Origin: JAWXUE01 sp044432865 | Lineage (GTDB): Bacteria > Bacillota_I > Bacilli_A > Acholeplasmatales > Anaeroplasmataceae | Assembly: GCA_044432865.1 (NCBI GenBank) | Contig: JAWXUF010000017.1 | Span: 1 to 22,290 of the forward strand | Direction: 5' to 3' | Length of the DNA: 22,290 nt | Shown: positions 15,063-22,290 of the stretch, piece by piece | Numbering within the stretch: the first letter of the stretch is position 1 | Layout of the letters: each line of letters opens with the position of its first letter | Made by a program: the position numbers and the translations under genes | Notes under the pieces: model-generated | What the model was told of the DNA's origin: nothing | Database searches by the model: none | The model's input: the letters and a program-made list of their open reading frames with translations, nothing else

Positions 15063-18000
15063 TTAGTTATTATTTAAAGATTTTGTTTCAACTGAAGTAC
15101 CTTCAGTTACAGAGATATAATCATCTTCAGGATCTACTAATGATTTAGCCACTTCGTTTTCTCCTGTTTTTGTCATTAACTCAACATGAATACCTAACGC
15201 TTGTAATTCACGTGCTAATACGCGGAATGATTCCGGTAAGCTTGAATCTGGAATTGTAGTACCATCAACGATAGCTTTAAACACTTTACTACGTCCTAAC
15301 ATGTCATCTGATTTAACAGTTAACATTTCTTTTAATGTATGTGCAGCACCATATGCTTCAAGTGCCCAAACTTCCATTTCTCCGAAACGTTGTCCACCAT
15401 TTTGAGCTTTACCACCCATTGGTTGTTGCGTAACTAATGTATACGGCCCAACACTTCTTGCATGTAATTTATCATCAACCATGTGTGATAATTTGATCAT
15501 GTACATTACACCAACTGAAACACTGTTTTCAAATGCTTCACCTGTTCTACCATCATATACAACTTCTTTACCATCTTTAGACATTTTAGCTTCTGCCATA
15601 ATCGATTGTAATTCTTCCATTGTTAATCCGTCGAACACTGGAGATGCAACATTAATTCCTAATTTTTGAGCAGCCATACCTAAATGAATCTCTAGTACTT
15701 GACCGATATTCATACGAGATGGAACCCCTTGAGGATTAAGCATGATATCTAACGGTTTCCCATCAGCAGTAAACGGCATATCTTCTTCTGGTAAAATACG
15801 AGAGATAACCCCTTTATTACCATGACGTCCAGCCATTTTATCTCCTTCAGAGATTTTACGTTTTTTAACGATATATACTCTAATAACTTCATTAATTGTT
15901 GGTGGTAATTCATCACCATTAGATTTTTTGAAGTGTAATACTTTATGTACGATACCACCACATCCATGAGGAACTCTTAAAGAAGTATCTCTAACTTCTC
16001 TAGTTTTTTCTCCAAAGATTGCAGCAAGTAATCTTTCTTCTGGAGTAGGATCAGTTTCACCTTTTGGTGTTACTTTACCAACTAAGATATCTCCAGCTTT
16101 AACTTCAGTACCTTTTATAATAATCCCATTTTCATCTAAGAATTTTGTTGATTCAGGAGATACGTTTGGAATTTCTCTTGTAATTTCTTCTTTACCTAAT
16201 TTAGTTTCTCTTGTATCGATTTCATATTCATCGATATGGATTGATGTATAAACATCTTCTTTAACTAAATTTTCGTTCATGATGATAGCATCCTCGAAGT
16301 TATAACCATCCCAAGTCATAAATCCAATTCTAACATTTCTACCTAATGCTAACTCACCGTTACGCATAGATTGACCATCAGCAATAATATCACCTTTATC
16401 TACAACTTCACCAACTTTAACGATTGGTCTTTGTAAAATAGCAGTATCTTGATTTGAACGAATATATTTGTACATATTATAATCTTTTAAGAAACCATTT
16501 GTTTCTTTGATTCTAACAACTTTAGCATCAACATATTCAACAATACCTGAATCAGATGCTACAACTGCACTACCACAGTCATGAGCAGCATGATATTCCA
16601 TACCAGTCCCTACAATAGGAGCCTCTGGATTGATTATTGGTACAGCTTGACGTTGCATGTTCGCACCCATTAATGCACGTGATGCATCATCATGCTCTAA
16701 GAATGGAATACAACTAGATGCTGCAGATATAATTTGTTTTGGAGATACATCCATTAAGTCAACTTCATGAGGTTTAACAATTTCAGGTTCACCATGTCTA
16801 CGAGCGATTACATTTTCATCAATAATATAACCTTTTTTATCTAAAGATGTAGACGCTGATGCGATTACATATGATTCCTCGATATCAGCAGATAATCTTA
16901 CTAATTCATTTGTAACTTTACTTACTTTTTCACCATCGATTTCTTCAGTTATTACTTTTAAATAAGGAGTTTCAATAAATCCAAATTTATTTACAGAAGC
17001 ATAAGTTGCTAATGATGTAATTAACCCGATTGATGGTCCCTCAGGTGTTTCAATAGGACACATTCTACCATAATGTGAATGATGAACGTCACGTACTTCT
17101 ACCCCTGCGCGATCTCTTGCGATACCACCAGTACCTAATGCAGATATACGACGTTTTTGTGTTAACTCAGCTAATGGATTAATTTGATCCATGAATTGAG
17201 ATAATTGACTTGATCCGAAGAACTCTTTTAACGATGAAGTTAAAGGCTTAATATTAATTAAGTTTTGTGGAGTTGGTTCAGTATCAATAGTTGACATACG
17301 ATCTTTAATATTTTTTTCTAATTTAGAGAAACCAATTCTAAATTGATTTTTTAATAATTCTCCGATTAGTCTTAAACGTCTATTACCTAAATGATCGATA
17401 TCATCTGTATTACCTAATTCTCCTTCTGTAGCAGAAAGATTAAAATAGTAACTTGTTGCAGCATAGATATCAGAAAGAGTAGCTCTTAAACATGCTTCTT
17501 CTTGATCATTACCGATAATTGTGTGAACAGGTAAGTCTTCAATATTTTCTAATTTAACATTTAAAATTTCACAAATTGGATTTGGTTGTTTTAAGTTATT
17601 AACAACTTCAGTTGTAACTTCAACATCAGAACCTCTTTGTTTGATATATTGAATAAATGCAGCACTGTCTTCACCTTTAACATCGTTTAAAGATGAAACC
17701 ATTGAGAAAATAACTTTTCCTTCATTTTTGATAATGTGTTCAAATGAATTTGTACTTTCATTGAAAGTTACGTATGATAAACTTTCGTTGTTATCATTTT
17801 TAATCATTTCAACTCTATGTTTTTCATAAGTTTCTAAAGCAATAAAATTTTCATTAGGAATATCGAAAGATACAGTTAATCCTGTATTAGTAGTATGTAC
17901 TAATTTATTAATAAAAATTTCTCTTCTAAATGCTGATCTATTAGCAGATAATAAATCAATTTGATCTTTTTCTAACTTAGTTCCTGCAGTTAAAATTACT

Positions 18001-19004
18001 TCTCCATTTTCATCAACAACATCTTCAGCTAAAAATGAATTTCTAGCTCTTTGAAGAACATCTAATTTTAAATTATATTTGTAACGACCTACTTCTTGTA
18101 AATCGTATCTTCTCTCATCAAATAATCTTGTAATAATAAGTTCAAACGCACCTTCAGCCATAACTTTTTCTTGGCGTAATTTTGCGTAAACTTCGATTGC
18201 AGCTTCTTTTGAATCTCTTGCAGTATCTTTATCAAAAGATGCTTGTAAAAACGGAGAATCACCGAATAAATCGATTATTTCTTCGTTGCTAGATAACCCA
18301 ATAGCTCTTAAAAACGTAGTTACAGGGATTTTTTTAGATCTATCTAACTTAGCGAACCAAACACCTTTAGAAGCTGTTTCGTACTCAACCCATGCACCAC
18401 GTGTAGGAATAACTTGACCAGAATAGTTATATATCCCTGTTTTTTTATCTAATTCTTTCGAGTAGTACACACCACTTGAACGAACAATTTGACTAATGAT
18501 AACACGTTCAGCACCATTCACAACGAATGTACCTACTTCTGTCATATAAGGGAAGTCACCCATAAATAATTCTTTTTCAATAACTTCTCCGTCATTAGCT
18601 TCATTTTCTAACTTAACTTTAACTTTTAAAGCACGAGAATAATTTATATCTCTTTGCTTAGCTTCAACTATATCACATTTTGCTTCTTCGAACTTATGTT
18701 CACCAAAATATAATTTTAAAGAACCACTTTCATTTTGAATAGGAGAAATGTCTCTGAATAATTCAGATAATCCTTCATCAACAAATTTTGCATAAGATTC
18801 TGTTTGAATTTCGATTAAATCTGGTAATTCAATCTCCGTTCTAACTTTACTGTAGTTTCTTCTGAAAGCTTTTTTACCATATCTTACAACTTTGTAAGTA
18901 TCGTTTTGCTCAACAATCGTTTCCGATTTCATACTTTCCTTTACAGTAACTTGTGCATCTTCGTTCGCGTTAACATTATCATTTTTTTGAATTTTTATTG
19001 CCAT
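15063..19004 (-). CDS. rpoB: DNA-directed RNA polymerase subunit beta
   Basis: Second-largest RNA polymerase subunit. I start at the ATG 19002-19004 behind AAGGGGTGG; a GTG nine bases upstream is part of that ribosome-binding site. The 1313-residue product is about 120 residues longer than Bacillus RpoB. The difference is an N-terminal extension of about 34 residues before LPDLIEIQTESY and about 100 extra residues between positions 345 and 500. Core motifs are intact: GNTDDIDHLGNRRLR (531-545), GSSQLSQFMDQINPLAELT (597-615), CPIETPEGPSIG, and the C-terminal GGKAQNGGQRFGEMEVWALE. The rifampicin pocket residue equal to E. coli His526 is Gln616 (codon CAA, 17157-17159), which predicts low rifampicin affinity. 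It has its own promoter (19072-19100) and is followed by rpoC. Confidence 0.99.
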   Translation of the reverse strand: MAIKIQKNDNVNANEDAQVTVKESMKSETIVEQNDTYKVVRYGKKAFRRNYSKVRTEIELPDLIEIQTESYAKFVDEGLSELFRDISPIQNESGSLKLYFGEHKFEEAKCDIVEAKQRDINYSRALKVKVKLENEANDGEVIEKELFMGDFPYMTEVGTFVVNGAERVIISQIVRSSGVYYSKELDKKTGIYNYSGQVIPTRGAWVEYETASKGVWFAKLDRSKKIPVTTFLRAIGLSSNEEIIDLFGDSPFLQASFDKDTARDSKEAAIEVYAKLRQEKVMAEGAFELIITRLFDERRYDLQEVGRYKYNLKLDVLQRARNSFLAEDVVDENGEVILTAGTKLEKDQIDLLSANRSAFRREIFINKLVHTTNTGLTVSFDIPNENFIALETYEKHRVEMIKNDNNESLSYVTFNESTNSFEHIIKNEGKVIFSMVSSLNDVKGEDSAAFIQYIKQRGSDVEVTTEVVNNLKQPNPICEILNVKLENIEDLPVHTIIGNDQEEACLRATLSDIYAATSYYFNLSATEGELGNTDDIDHLGNRRLRLIGELLKNQFRIGFSKLEKNIKDRMSTIDTEPTPQNLINIKPLTSSLKEFFGSSQLSQFMDQINPLAELTQKRRISALGTGGIARDRAGVEVRDVHHSHYGRMCPIETPEGPSIGLITSLATYASVNKFGFIETPYLKVITEEIDGEKVSKVTNELVRLSADIEESYVIASASTSLDKKGYIIDENVIARRHGEPEIVKPHEVDLMDVSPKQIISAASSCIPFLEHDDASRALMGANMQRQAVPIINPEAPIVGTGMEYHAAHDCGSAVVASDSGIVEYVDAKVVRIKETNGFLKDYNMYKYIRSNQDTAILQRPIVKVGEVVDKGDIIADGQSMRNGELALGRNVRIGFMTWDGYNFEDAIIMNENLVKEDVYTSIHIDEYEIDTRETKLGKEEITREIPNVSPESTKFLDENGIIIKGTEVKAGDILVGKVTPKGETDPTPEERLLAAIFGEKTREVRDTSLRVPHGCGGIVHKVLHFKKSNGDELPPTINEVIRVYIVKKRKISEGDKMAGRHGNKGVISRILPEEDMPFTADGKPLDIMLNPQGVPSRMNIGQVLEIHLGMAAQKLGINVASPVFDGLTMEELQSIMAEAKMSKDGKEVVYDGRTGEAFENSVSVGVMYMIKLSHMVDDKLHARSVGPYTLVTQQPMGGKAQNGGQRFGEMEVWALEAYGAAHTLKEMLTVKSDDMLGRSKVFKAIVDGTTIPDSSLPESFRVLARELQALGIHVELMTKTGENEVAKSLVDPEDDYISVTEGTSVETKSLNNN

Positions 19005-19071
19005 GTTTGCCACCCCTTAAAATTTAATAATATCATGTTTATAGTTAAAAATGCGTAATAACCATTTTTAC

Positions 19072-19100
19072 ATAGTAACATATTCCGAAATCAATGTCAA
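19072..19100 (-). promoter_or_regulatory. Promoter of rpoB-rpoC
   Basis: Minus strand TTGACA (19095-19100), 17-nt spacer, TACTAT (19072-19077), preceded by TG at the extended -10 position. The -35 box lies immediately after the methyltransferase stop codon. This gives rpoBC a supply independent of the rplJL terminator upstream. Confidence 0.7.
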
Positions 19101-19102
19101 TA

Positions 19103-19696
19103 TCATTTAATCGTTCTAATAATATAAAACCCTTTTTTCTTGTATACAGTTTTAACTTCACTAAAAATCGTTTTTAATTTAGTTATAGCCGATGGAGCAC
19201 CATGGTTATATTGCATTACAACCCATAACTCTCCACCATCATTTAATTTATCAAATGATTGTTCAAAGATTTTATACACAACTTCTTTCCCAGCCCTAAT
19301 TGGTGGGTTAGAAATAATCATATCGAAAGACCCATTTACTTCATCCATACAATTACTTTTATATACTTCAGCATTCGTTTTATTTTTTTCTACATTTTGT
19401 TTCGCTAGCGATAGTGCTCTAGGATTTATATCAATCATAGTTACATTCACATCATATATTTTGTTTAATATAATTCCCACAGGACCATATCCACATCCAA
19501 CATCCAATATAGTTTTAGTTTTTTTTGTAATATCTATATTTTTTAATAGTAAAGCAGTTGCATAATCCAAGTAATCTTTTGAAAAAACTCCATTATCAGT
19601 AGTAAACGTAAATGTTTCTCCTAAAATGTTAGCTTTTATTTCTTTTGGATTCGAAGGTAATTCATTTGCATCTTCTGAAAAATAATGATTCGCCAT
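19103..19696 (-). CDS. RsmC-like class I SAM-dependent methyltransferase (YbxB type)
   Basis: Probable RNA guanine-N2 methyltransferase of the RsmC/YbxB family, 197 residues. The SAM-binding motif is ILDVGCGYGPVG (63-74), with the acidic residue of VTMIDINP at the second strand. The catalytic motif is IISNPPIRAG (127-136). It corresponds to the single-domain Gram-positive form; E. coli RsmC has an extra N-terminal domain. The same gene lies between rplL and rpoB in Bacillus subtilis (ybxB), so its position supports the call. The ATG follows AAAGGAGG. It comes after the terminator-like hairpin behind rplL and probably depends on readthrough, because I see no promoter in the gap. The stop is TGA. 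Confidence 0.88.
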   Translation of the reverse strand: MANHYFSEDANELPSNPKEIKANILGETFTFTTDNGVFSKDYLDYATALLLKNIDITKKTKTILDVGCGYGPVGIILNKIYDVNVTMIDINPRALSLAKQNVEKNKTNAEVYKSNCMDEVNGSFDMIISNPPIRAGKEVVYKIFEQSFDKLNDGGELWVVMQYNHGAPSAITKLKTIFSEVKTVYKKKGFYIIRTIK

Positions 19697-19721
19697 ATAT
19701 ATCCTCCTTTAAAGCAATCAA

Positions 19722-19749
19722 AAACCTGAGTATTTATACACTCAGGTTT
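19722..19749 (-). terminator. Terminator or attenuator after rplL
   Basis: Perfect 10-bp stem AAACCTGAGT/ACTCAGGTTT with an 8-nt loop, followed on the minus strand by a run of T (GGTTTTTG). It sits between rplL and the methyltransferase gene. It would lower expression of downstream genes relative to L7/L12, which is needed in several copies per ribosome. Confidence 0.8.
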
Positions 19750-19762
19750 CCTTTTGCAAAAA

Positions 19763-20134
19763 TTATTTAATTTCTACAGTAGCTCCAGCAGCAACTAATT
19801 GAGATTTAACCTCTTCAGCTTCAGCTTTAGATACTTTTTCTTTAACAGCTTTAGGAGCTCCATCAACGATCTCTTTAGCTTCTTTTAATCCTAATCCAGT
19901 TAATTCTTTAACTACTTTGATTACTGCAATTTTTCCAGCACCAGCTTCAGTTAAGATTACATCGAATTCAGTTTGCTCAGCAGCAGCACCAGCAGCACCA
20001 GCAGCAGGAGCAGCAGCAACTGCAGTTGGATCAATTCCAAATTCTTCTTTCATTGCATCTACTAATTCTTTTACTTCTAAAATTGTCATTTCTTTTAATG
20101 ATTCAATAAATGTTACTTTATCTAATTTTGCCAT
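19763..20134 (-). CDS. rplL: 50S ribosomal protein L7/L12
   Basis: Stalk protein that recruits translation factors to the ribosome. The 123-residue acidic protein has the N-terminal dimerisation region (IESLKEMTILEVKELV), an Ala/Gly-rich hinge (AVAAAPAAGAAGAAAE, about residues 38-53) and the C-terminal factor-binding domain with GKIAVIKVVKELTGLGLKEA and KEIVDGAP. The ATG follows AAAGGAG. It directly follows rplJ, as in nearly all bacteria, and is followed by a terminator hairpin. Confidence 0.98.
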   Translation of the reverse strand: MAKLDKVTFIESLKEMTILEVKELVDAMKEEFGIDPTAVAAAPAAGAAGAAAEQTEFDVILTEAGAGKIAVIKVVKELTGLGLKEAKEIVDGAPKAVKEKVSKAEAEEVKSQLVAAGATVEIK

Positions 20135-20200
20135 TTTTATATTCTCCTTTATTATTTATATTATTTTTTTATTGGCTTGATTTGTAAAACAAATCGATTT

Positions 20201-20704
20201 TTAGTTTGCTTCTTCCATTTTCTCAGTTATTTGGTGTAATCCAATAGCTAATTGAGAAACTGTTCCTAACAGACCAGCAGCTAACATTGTTAATAAACCT
20301 TCATGAGATGGTAATGTAGCTAATTCATTTAATTTTGCTGCGTCAGCGAATTGTCCTTCAACAATCCCACAAGAGATTTGTACTTGTGAATTTTCTTTTG
20401 AGAATTCATATAAACCTTTTGCTGGAGCAACTACATCATTTGCACTGAATACGATTGCTTTAGGACCACTTAAAGCATCAGCTAATTCAGGAAAACCAGC
20501 AGTTGTTGCCGCACGACGAGTAATATTATTTTTTAATACTGCAATTTCACATCCGCTTTCACGAACTGAATTACGTAAAGTTTCAAATTGTAAAACAGAT
20601 AAACCTTGGTAATCGAATGCAATAACAGTTTTTGAACCGTTGATTTTTTCAACTATATTGTTTACTTCTAATTCTTTACTTTGAATAATTTTAGTATTTG
20701 CCAT
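20201..20704 (-). CDS. rplJ: 50S ribosomal protein L10
   Basis: Stalk base protein that binds 23S rRNA and carries the L7/L12 dimers. The 167-residue product has the family length. Typical stretches include KTVIAFDYQGLSVLQFETLR, LKNNITRRA, and a C-terminal helix ending AIGLHQITEKMEE that anchors L7/L12. The ATG follows AAGGAGG. An L10-type leader and an attenuator hairpin precede it. L10, alone or with L7/L12, is known to repress such operons by binding the leader. Confidence 0.98.
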   Translation of the reverse strand: MANTKIIQSKELEVNNIVEKINGSKTVIAFDYQGLSVLQFETLRNSVRESGCEIAVLKNNITRRAATTAGFPELADALSGPKAIVFSANDVVAPAKGLYEFSKENSQVQISCGIVEGQFADAAKLNELATLPSHEGLLTMLAAGLLGTVSQLAIGLHQITEKMEEAN

Positions 20705-20729
20705 GTTTTTTCCTCCTTATAAATTTAAA

Positions 20730-20765
20730 AACCTCTTCGCCATATAAGATATAGTCAAAGAGGTT
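20730..20765 (-). terminator. Attenuator hairpin in the rplJ leader
   Basis: 8-bp stem AACCTCTT/AAGAGGTT with a 20-nt loop, followed on the minus strand by TTTAAATTT, just before the rplJ ribosome-binding site. It lies directly downstream of the L10 leader and probably terminates transcription when L10 is in excess, as in Firmicutes rplJ leaders. Confidence 0.65.
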
Positions 20766-20838
20766 AATTAATTAACTTCATATTCTATACCTCGGTAGGA
20801 AATTAAGCTTACGCACCTACTGTCTATGGCAATTTGAT
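20766..20838 (-). ncRNA. Ribosomal protein L10 leader (autoregulatory mRNA element)
   Basis: The minus strand after rplA carries AGACAGTAGGTGC, then AAGCTTAAT, then CCTACCGAGG. This is the recognisable GUAGGUGC / CCUACCGAGG pairing core of Firmicutes L10 leaders. The helix GTAGG/CCTAC can form around the intervening segment. Placement between rplA and rplJ and the attenuator behind it agree. I see no promoter here, so the leader is probably reached by transcription from rplK. Confidence 0.8.
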
Positions 20839-20840
20839 AT

Positions 20841-21527
20841 TTATTTAATTTCGTTTGAAATTTTAACACCAGGTCCCATCGTTGATGAAACTGAGATGTT
20901 TTTTACATATGAACCTTTTACAGTTGATGGACGTGATTTTGATAACACATCGTAAACTGTTTTATAGTTTTCAGATAATTTTTCTGGACCAAATGAAACT
21001 TTACCGATAGGTAATTGGATATTTCCAACTTTATCAACTCTGTATTCAACTTTACCATTTTTAATATCTGTAACAGCTTTAGTTACATCCATAGTAACCG
21101 TACCTGTTTTTGGGTTAGGCATTAATCCTTTAGGACCTAATACTCTACCTAAACGTCCTAGAGCAGCCATCATATCTGGTGTAGCAACCATTACATCAAA
21201 TTCAAACCAACCTTTGCTGATTTGATCGATCATGTCAGTATCACCTACGAAGTCAGCACCTGCAGCTTTAGCTTCTTCAGCTTTAGCACCACGAGCGATA
21301 ACTAAAACTTTACGAACTTTACCTGTACCATGTGGTAATACCATAGCACCGCGTAAGTTTTGCTCAGCTTTACGTGGATCTAGATTTAAACGAAATGCAA
21401 CATCTACAGATGCATCAAATTTAGTATTAGCTGATTTACATACTAATTCTAAAGCTTCTAACTCTGTATAAGACTTCGCTTTATCTACTAATTTTGCAGA
21501 CTCAACGTATTTTTTTCCTCTCTTCAT
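20841..21527 (-). CDS. rplA: 50S ribosomal protein L1
   Basis: Binds 23S rRNA at the mobile L1 stalk that escorts deacylated tRNA from the E site; often a translational repressor of its own operon. I start at the ATG 21525-21527, 7 nt after AGGAGG, giving MKRGKKYVESAKLVDKAKSY and the usual 228 residues. An in-frame ATG 45 bases upstream would only add translated hairpin sequence. Conserved stretches include LNLDPRKAEQNLRGAMVLPH, GTGKVRKVLV, RLGRVLGPKGLMPNPKTGTV and the C-terminal SSTMGPGVKI. It follows rplK by 76 nt, a gap containing a hairpin element resembling one ahead of rplK. Confidence 0.98.
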   Translation of the reverse strand: MKRGKKYVESAKLVDKAKSYTELEALELVCKSANTKFDASVDVAFRLNLDPRKAEQNLRGAMVLPHGTGKVRKVLVIARGAKAEEAKAAGADFVGDTDMIDQISKGWFEFDVMVATPDMMAALGRLGRVLGPKGLMPNPKTGTVTMDVTKAVTDIKNGKVEYRVDKVGNIQLPIGKVSFGPEKLSENYKTVYDVLSKSRPSTVKGSYVKNISVSSTMGPGVKISNEIK

Positions 21528-21540
21528 ATCTTTTCCTCCT

Positions 21541-21576
21541 AAAATGTGGTATAGCGGGATATCCTCCCACAATTTT
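21541..21576 (-). promoter_or_regulatory. Hairpin element before rplA, likely L1-binding site (copy 2)
   Basis: The minus strand has AAAATTGTGG at the left and CCACATTTT at the right (one bulged base), enclosing GGAGGAT and a short arm. The right arm abuts the AGGAGG ribosome-binding site of rplA. The core GTGGGAGGAT ... ATACCAC is repeated in the rplK leader. Autoregulation by L1 is inferred from position and repetition. Confidence 0.45.
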
Positions 21577-21603
21577 AGATTGCTATAAACAACCTTGTTT
21601 TAA

Positions 21604-22029
21604 TTAGTCTTCGACAACAATACCCATGTTTCTTGCTGAACCTTCAATAATGTTAGTAGCAGCTTCGATGTCATTTGCATTTAAATCTGGCATCTTCATT
21701 TGGGCGATTTCCGCACATTTTGCACGGCTGATCTTTGCAACTTTTGTTGTTTTTGAGTTACTTGAACCCTTTTCAATTCCTGCAGCTTTTTTTAATAAAT
21801 CAGAAGCTGGTGGAGTTTTTACAACAAATGTGAAAGAACGGTCATCGTAAACCGAGATAACTACTGGTAAAATGTATCCCATTCTATCTTTTGTTAAATC
21901 ATTAAATTGAGAACAAAATGATGGAATATTAACCTGAGCTTGACCTAGTGCTGGTCCTACTGGTGGAGCCGGGTTAGCTTTACCTGCTTGAATTTGTAGC
22001 TTTACAATCTTTGTTACTTTCTTAGCCAC
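21604..22029 (-). CDS. rplK: 50S ribosomal protein L11, GTG start
   Basis: Binds the GTPase-associated region of 23S rRNA; needed for stringent response and target of thiostrepton. I start at the GTG 22027-22029, 9 nt after AAGGAGG. This gives VAKKVTKIVKLQIQAGKANP (initiator Met) and exactly the usual 141 residues. The in-frame ATG at 22107 would translate the leader hairpin and lacks a proper site. Conserved motifs are KANPAPPVGPALGQAQVNI with the proline-rich thiostrepton loop, the hinge around FVVKTPPASDLLKKA, and the C-terminal RNA-binding domain ending GSARNMGIVVED. It is the first gene of the rplK-rplA unit; nusG and secE, the usual upstream neighbours, are not adjacent. Confidence 0.97.
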   Translation of the reverse strand: MAKKVTKIVKLQIQAGKANPAPPVGPALGQAQVNIPSFCSQFNDLTKDRMGYILPVVISVYDDRSFTFVVKTPPASDLLKKAAGIEKGSSNSKTTKVAKISRAKCAEIAQMKMPDLNANDIEAATNIIEGSARNMGIVVED

Positions 22030-22054
22030 GAGACATAACCTCCTTCTTGTTATG

Positions 22055-22095
22055 GTTGTGGTATTATGGACCTTCGCGATCCTCCCACGTACAAC
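22055..22095 (-). promoter_or_regulatory. Hairpin element in the rplK leader, likely L1-binding site (copy 1)
   Basis: Minus strand GTTGTACGTGGGAGGATC, then GCGAA, GGTCC and AATACCACAAC. GTGG/CCAC and GTT/AAC form an outer helix; GGATC/GGTCC closes a GCGAA loop. It shares GTGGGAGGAT and ATACCAC with the element ahead of rplA. L1 autoregulation of rplK-rplA is known in E. coli; assignment here is inferred. Confidence 0.45.
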
Positions 22096-22115
22096 ATGTA
22101 TACACATGCTATATA

Positions 22116-22144
22116 ATTATAACATCATTGTAGACATGTGTCAA
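22116..22144 (-). promoter_or_regulatory. Perfect-consensus sigma-A promoter of rplK-rplA
   Basis: Minus strand TTGACA (22139-22144), 17-nt spacer, TATAAT (22116-22121). The predicted start is near 22109, giving a leader of about 80 nt that includes the hairpin element. Confidence 0.88.
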
Positions 22145-22183
22145 ATAATTTTTTCATCAAAAATAAAACACCTTGAATGAAAA

Positions 22184-22237
22184 ACTAAATTCCGTTTTTT
22201 AAAAATTAATTATAGTTGTGCAATACTAACTTCCGTT
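22184..22237. repeat. Direct repeat ACTAAnTTCCGTT, two copies, 41-bp period
   Basis: ACTAAATTCCGTT (22184-22196) and ACTAACTTCCGTT (22225-22237) match at 12 of 13 positions. The second copy overlaps the region just upstream of the plus-strand extended -10 box. The period is close to four helical turns, so the copies lie on the same face of DNA, as expected for a regulator binding two sites. Confidence 0.45.
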
Positions 22238-22238
22238 A

Positions 22239-22285
22239 TGTTAAAATAATAATATGTTCTATTATTTATTAGGCTTGTTAGGAGG
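22239..22285 (+). promoter_or_regulatory. Divergent promoter and ribosome-binding site of a gene starting beyond the right edge
   Basis: Extended -10 TGTTAAAAT (22239-22247), with no clear -35 box, is followed by a strong AGGAGG (22280-22285) only five bases from the window end. A plus-strand start codon should lie within a few bases outside. The gene itself cannot be identified. Confidence 0.5.
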
Positions 22286-22290
22286 AAGCT

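Noticed and set aside
19005..19013. GTG start for rpoB
   Set aside because: The GTG belongs to the AAGGGGTGG ribosome-binding site; the ATG nine bases later is correctly spaced.
4163..19105. TGA read as tryptophan (Mycoplasma code)
   Set aside because: TGA ends the rlmI-like and rsmC-like genes at their expected family lengths, and Trp is TGG.
21528..21572. Upstream ATG start for rplA adding 15 residues
   Set aside because: The extension covers the hairpin and the AGGAGG site that serves the internal ATG.
22030..22107. Upstream ATG start for rplK adding 26 residues
   Set aside because: It would translate the leader hairpin, has no ribosome-binding site, and L11 is 141 residues from the GTG at 22029.

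Overview
The window is strongly AT-rich and holds the ribosomal-protein/RNA-polymerase supercluster of a low-GC Firmicutes-type bacterium. Tryptophan is encoded by TGG, and TGA is used as a stop (rlmI-like and rsmC-like genes), so the standard bacterial code applies and the Mycoplasma/Spiroplasma code does not. S12 is of the long Gram-positive type, and an rsmC-like methyltransferase sits between rplL and rpoB as in Bacillus. I would look first among Erysipelotrichales/Turicibacter-like bacteria or the Acholeplasma/Izemoplasma side of the Mollicutes; I cannot place it more precisely.

Layout from right to left, because the core genes are on the minus strand. At 22.1 kb a perfect-consensus promoter drives rplK-rplA, then an L10-type leader with an attenuator, then rplJ-rplL. 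A terminator-like hairpin separates rplL from the methyltransferase gene. rpoB has its own promoter and is followed by rpoC, which ends at a 17-bp bidirectional terminator (11.3 kb). On the far left a consensus promoter (2.17-2.19 kb) drives rpsL-rpsG-fusA; fusA runs off the window edge. Three of the reported starts are shorter than the longest open frame (rplK, rplA, rpoB), chosen from ribosome-binding sites and family N-termini.

Between rpoC and rpsL, where these clusters usually continue directly or through one small L7Ae-like gene, lie about 9 kb of accessory genes. They are a LacI-family regulator (+); a zinc-type macrodomain ADP-ribosyl hydrolase overlapping a class M sirtuin (-, own promoter); a cytoplasmic type I pullulanase (+) divergent from a 4-alpha-glucanotransferase (-); and then, continuing on the minus strand, an RlmI-like rRNA methyltransferase, a membrane M50-type metalloprotease and a LicA-like choline kinase homologue. 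The two glucan enzymes together would debranch and rearrange maltodextrin or glycogen in the cytoplasm. The macrodomain-sirtuin pair is a put-on/take-off protein ADP-ribosylation module.

Most notable points: MalQ appears to start at an ATT codon; the sirtuin/macrodomain pair has none of its usual lipoylation partners in view; RpoB carries Gln at the position of E. coli His526, which predicts intrinsic rifampicin resistance; and two similar hairpin elements precede rplK and rplA, probably L1 autoregulatory sites. At the right edge an extended -10 promoter and a strong ribosome-binding site point to a plus-strand gene starting just outside the window. No stretch longer than 300 bases lacks a gene, and I saw no tRNA, rRNA, CRISPR array, transposase or prophage gene.
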